Source: Ignatzschineria indica
GTDB taxonomy: Bacteria > Pseudomonadota > Gammaproteobacteria > Cardiobacteriales > Wohlfahrtiimonadaceae
NCBI RefSeq assembly: GCF_003121925.1
Contig: NZ_QEWR01000002.1
Location: 496,001-560,000 of the forward strand
Direction: 5' to 3'
Length of the DNA stretch: 64,000 nt
This document shows positions 62,129 through 64,000 of this stretch, one piece after another (positions within the stretch are counted from its first letter, which is position 1; every line of letters starts with the position of its first letter). The notes beneath the pieces are model-generated. The model saw nothing but the letters and a program-made list of their open reading frames with translations. It did not search any database and was not told the DNA's origin. The translations under genes and the position numbers were made by a program.

Positions 62129-63982
62129 ATGTGCGGAATTTTCGGAATCATTAGTCAACAAAAGAATATCCTCCCAACCCTCTTAAACGGCTTAGAACAG
62201 CTCGAATACCGAGGTTACGATTCTGTCGGTATCGCCTTTTTAGACAAAAATGATTTAAAACGACTCAGAGCTGTAGGCCGTGTTGAAAATCTGCTCCAAG
62301 AAGCCTCTCCTTATGAGAGTTCTATCGGTATCGGTCACACTCGCTGGGCAACGCATGGTGGCGTCTCTATCGAAAATGCTCATCCTCATCAATCAAGTCA
62401 TTTAATGATTGTCCACAATGGGATTATTGATGGTTATGATGAACATAAACAACGCCTTCAAAGTATCGGTTATCACTTTGAGTCAGAGACAGATACGGAA
62501 GTATTAGCGCACCTTTTACACGAATCCTCCACAAAACATGATTCGCTCTTAGAAGCAGTAAAGCATGTTATCGCAACTATTAGCGGTAATTATGCATTTT
62601 TAGTTTTAGACCAAAACAATCCTAATGAACTGATCGCAACAGCTCAAGGATGCCCTTTAATCATTGGATTAGGAGAAGAGAGCCACTACATCGCCTCCGA
62701 CATTGCGGCGATAATCTCTGAAACAAATCGTCTTCTCTATTTAGAGAAGGGGGATCTTGCTATCTTACGTGCCGGTGGTGAACCGACGCTCTTTAATTAC
62801 CAAGGAGAAGCGCTCTCTTCTGAAGAGATTACAGATAAGATCAAAATTTCCGATCTCACATTAGAGAAGCTTGATATCGGCACCTATCAGCACTTTATGC
62901 TCAAAGAGATCTTCGAACAGCCAACAGTATTGGAAAATACCATGGCGAAAACGATGGCGGAAGCGGATCACTCACCATTCTCTCCGACGCTTTTTGGAGA
63001 AAAGGCTGTAGCGCTATTCCCTCAAATCCAACGAATCCAGATTCTTGCATGTGGTACTTCCTATTTTGCCGGCTTAGTCGCAAAATATTGGTTTGAGGAG
63101 ATTGCCAAAATTCCAACTCTTGTAGAGATCTCCAGTGAATATCGTTACCGCACACCGATTGTTGAAGAGAACACGCTAGTGATAACGATCTCTCAATCGG
63201 GTGAAACATTAGATACCATCGAAGCCCTTAAACATGCATTAGAGCTTGGCGCAATGAGTTCGCTCTCTATCTGCAATGTCAAAGAGAGCGTACTGCCACG
63301 CATGAGTGATTGCTCCTTCTATACCGAGGCAGGAATCGAGGTGGGTGTTGCTTCTACAAAAGCATTTACAACACAGCTCATGAGTCTCTTTATATTGGCC
63401 AATAGTATTGCCATGAGCCAAGGAGGACTCTCTTCCAAAGAGGCGAGAAATAATCTACAGATGATGCGGGAATTACCGGCGATGATTATTCAGAGCTTTA
63501 ATTGCCAAGAACTTGCAAGTCAATGGGGAACACTCTTCTTAGAAGCAACTAGCGCACTCTATTTAGGTCGCGGGATTCATTACCCCATTGCGGCTGAAGG
63601 TGCATTAAAGCTTAAAGAGATCAGCTATATTCATGCAGAAGCTTATCCATCAGGAGAGTTGAAGCACGGGCCGCTTGCGCTTGTCGATGATCAGATGCCT
63701 ATTATCGCTCTTCTCCCAGATGATGCCCTCTTTGAAAAGGTCCGCGCCAATCTTCATGAAGTTTTAGCGCGTAAAGGTCAACTCTTTATTATTACCGATA
63801 GCAAGGTGCCACTAGATGATCTCAAAGGAGCCCATATTATGCATCTACCTGAAGTGAGTGATCTTTTAAGCCCTATCCTCTTTACCATCCCGATCCAACT
63901 AATCGCTTATTATGCGGCACTACAACGAGGAGAGGATATCGATAAACCGAGAAATCTCGCTAAATCACTCACTGTCGAGTAG
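62129..63982 (+). CDS. glmS: Glutamine-fructose-6-phosphate aminotransferase GlmS
   Basis: A 617-residue enzyme: glutaminase domain with catalytic C2 (MCGIFGIIS) and YRGYDSVGIAF, GHTRWATHGGVS, then two SIS isomerase domains (ACGTSYFAGLVAKYWFEEIA, ISQSGETLDTIEAL, VASTKAFTTQL) and the C-terminal DKPRNLAKSLTVE. It makes glucosamine-6-phosphate from fructose-6-P and glutamine, feeding GlmM. Length is close to E. coli GlmS (609). AAGGGCGA precedes the ATG. Complete within the window. Confidence 0.96.
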   Translation: MCGIFGIISQQKNILPTLLNGLEQLEYRGYDSVGIAFLDKNDLKRLRAVGRVENLLQEASPYESSIGIGHTRWATHGGVSIENAHPHQSSHLMIVHNGIIDGYDEHKQRLQSIGYHFESETDTEVLAHLLHESSTKHDSLLEAVKHVIATISGNYAFLVLDQNNPNELIATAQGCPLIIGLGEESHYIASDIAAIISETNRLLYLEKGDLAILRAGGEPTLFNYQGEALSSEEITDKIKISDLTLEKLDIGTYQHFMLKEIFEQPTVLENTMAKTMAEADHSPFSPTLFGEKAVALFPQIQRIQILACGTSYFAGLVAKYWFEEIAKIPTLVEISSEYRYRTPIVEENTLVITISQSGETLDTIEALKHALELGAMSSLSICNVKESVLPRMSDCSFYTEAGIEVGVASTKAFTTQLMSLFILANSIAMSQGGLSSKEARNNLQMMRELPAMIIQSFNCQELASQWGTLFLEATSALYLGRGIHYPIAAEGALKLKEISYIHAEAYPSGELKHGPLALVDDQMPIIALLPDDALFEKVRANLHEVLARKGQLFIITDSKVPLDDLKGAHIMHLPEVSDLLSPILFTIPIQLIAYYAALQRGEDIDKPRNLAKSLTVE

Positions 63983-64000
63983 TTTATCTTTATAATTTGA

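Overview
The window is chromosomal DNA from a low-GC gammaproteobacterium. The evidence is the gammaproteobacterial gene set: slyB, rimI beside a UDG-like/psi-like gene, gamma-type asd, epmA, yhhQ, phoBR/pstSCAB-phoU and acuI. A membrane L-amino acid deaminase very like that of Proteus suggests a fly- or wound-associated lineage such as Ignatzschineria or Wohlfahrtiimonas, but that assignment is a guess. No phage, CRISPR array, rRNA operon or complete IS is visible.

Layout. 0.1-2.0 kb: a methylase/specificity pair resembling a stripped type I restriction system. 2.3-7.5 kb: transporters (EamA, NhaC, aromatic amino acid permease) and an AraC regulator. 7.8-14.9 kb: slyB, periplasmic ligE, recJ, tusA, rimI, a UDG/psi-like protein and pssA. 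15.3-23.3 kb: folA, cysZ, a zinc-ribbon DUF726 hydrolase, a flavin reductase, acuI, uvrD and a thioesterase. 23.4-38.4 kb: acyltransferase-3, epmA, bfd, two complementary bacterioferritin subunits, ygiQ, asd, leuB, an MFS porter, dut, an NDUFA9-like protein and glmM. 39.5-48.8 kb: the phosphate regulon, with phoBR on + and pstSCAB-phoU on -, PhoB boxes in front of phoB and pstS, and yhhQ under a preQ1 riboswitch in between. 49.8-58.2 kb: panCB, mnmM, a TonB-like acidic protein, L-amino acid deaminase, MetQ, a phosphoesterase and a lipocalin. 58.4-59.9 kb: a small island bounded by a duplicated tRNA-Met 3' end. 60.3-64 kb: membrane-anchored Mrr-like nuclease, HutD/Ves and glmS.

The most unusual content is not protein-coding. 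A family of large structured intergenic repeats occurs at five loci (about 7.6, 24.6-25.1, 38.5-39.2, 41.8-42.05 and 48.9-49.7 kb). Each copy is built from paralogous GCCGG...CCGGC stem modules plus a covarying GGCATC/GATGCC hairpin. Every copy is co-oriented with the gene immediately 5' of it. One locus is a tandem array with an exact 264-bp period. Three of the five loci border the phosphate regulon. Separately, the palindrome TGCCGGCA is strongly over-represented outside the repeats, in two codon phases, like a highly iterated palindrome.

Other notable points are a dinucleotide-repeat frameshift in a secreted protein at 43.0 kb, a 7-copy 9-bp tandem repeat between recJ and ligE, an FNR-type box before the deaminase gene, and 11-bp-phased repeats downstream of uvrD. 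Start codons were moved from the longest possible reading frame wherever an ATG with a better ribosome binding site lay inside; this is stated per gene.
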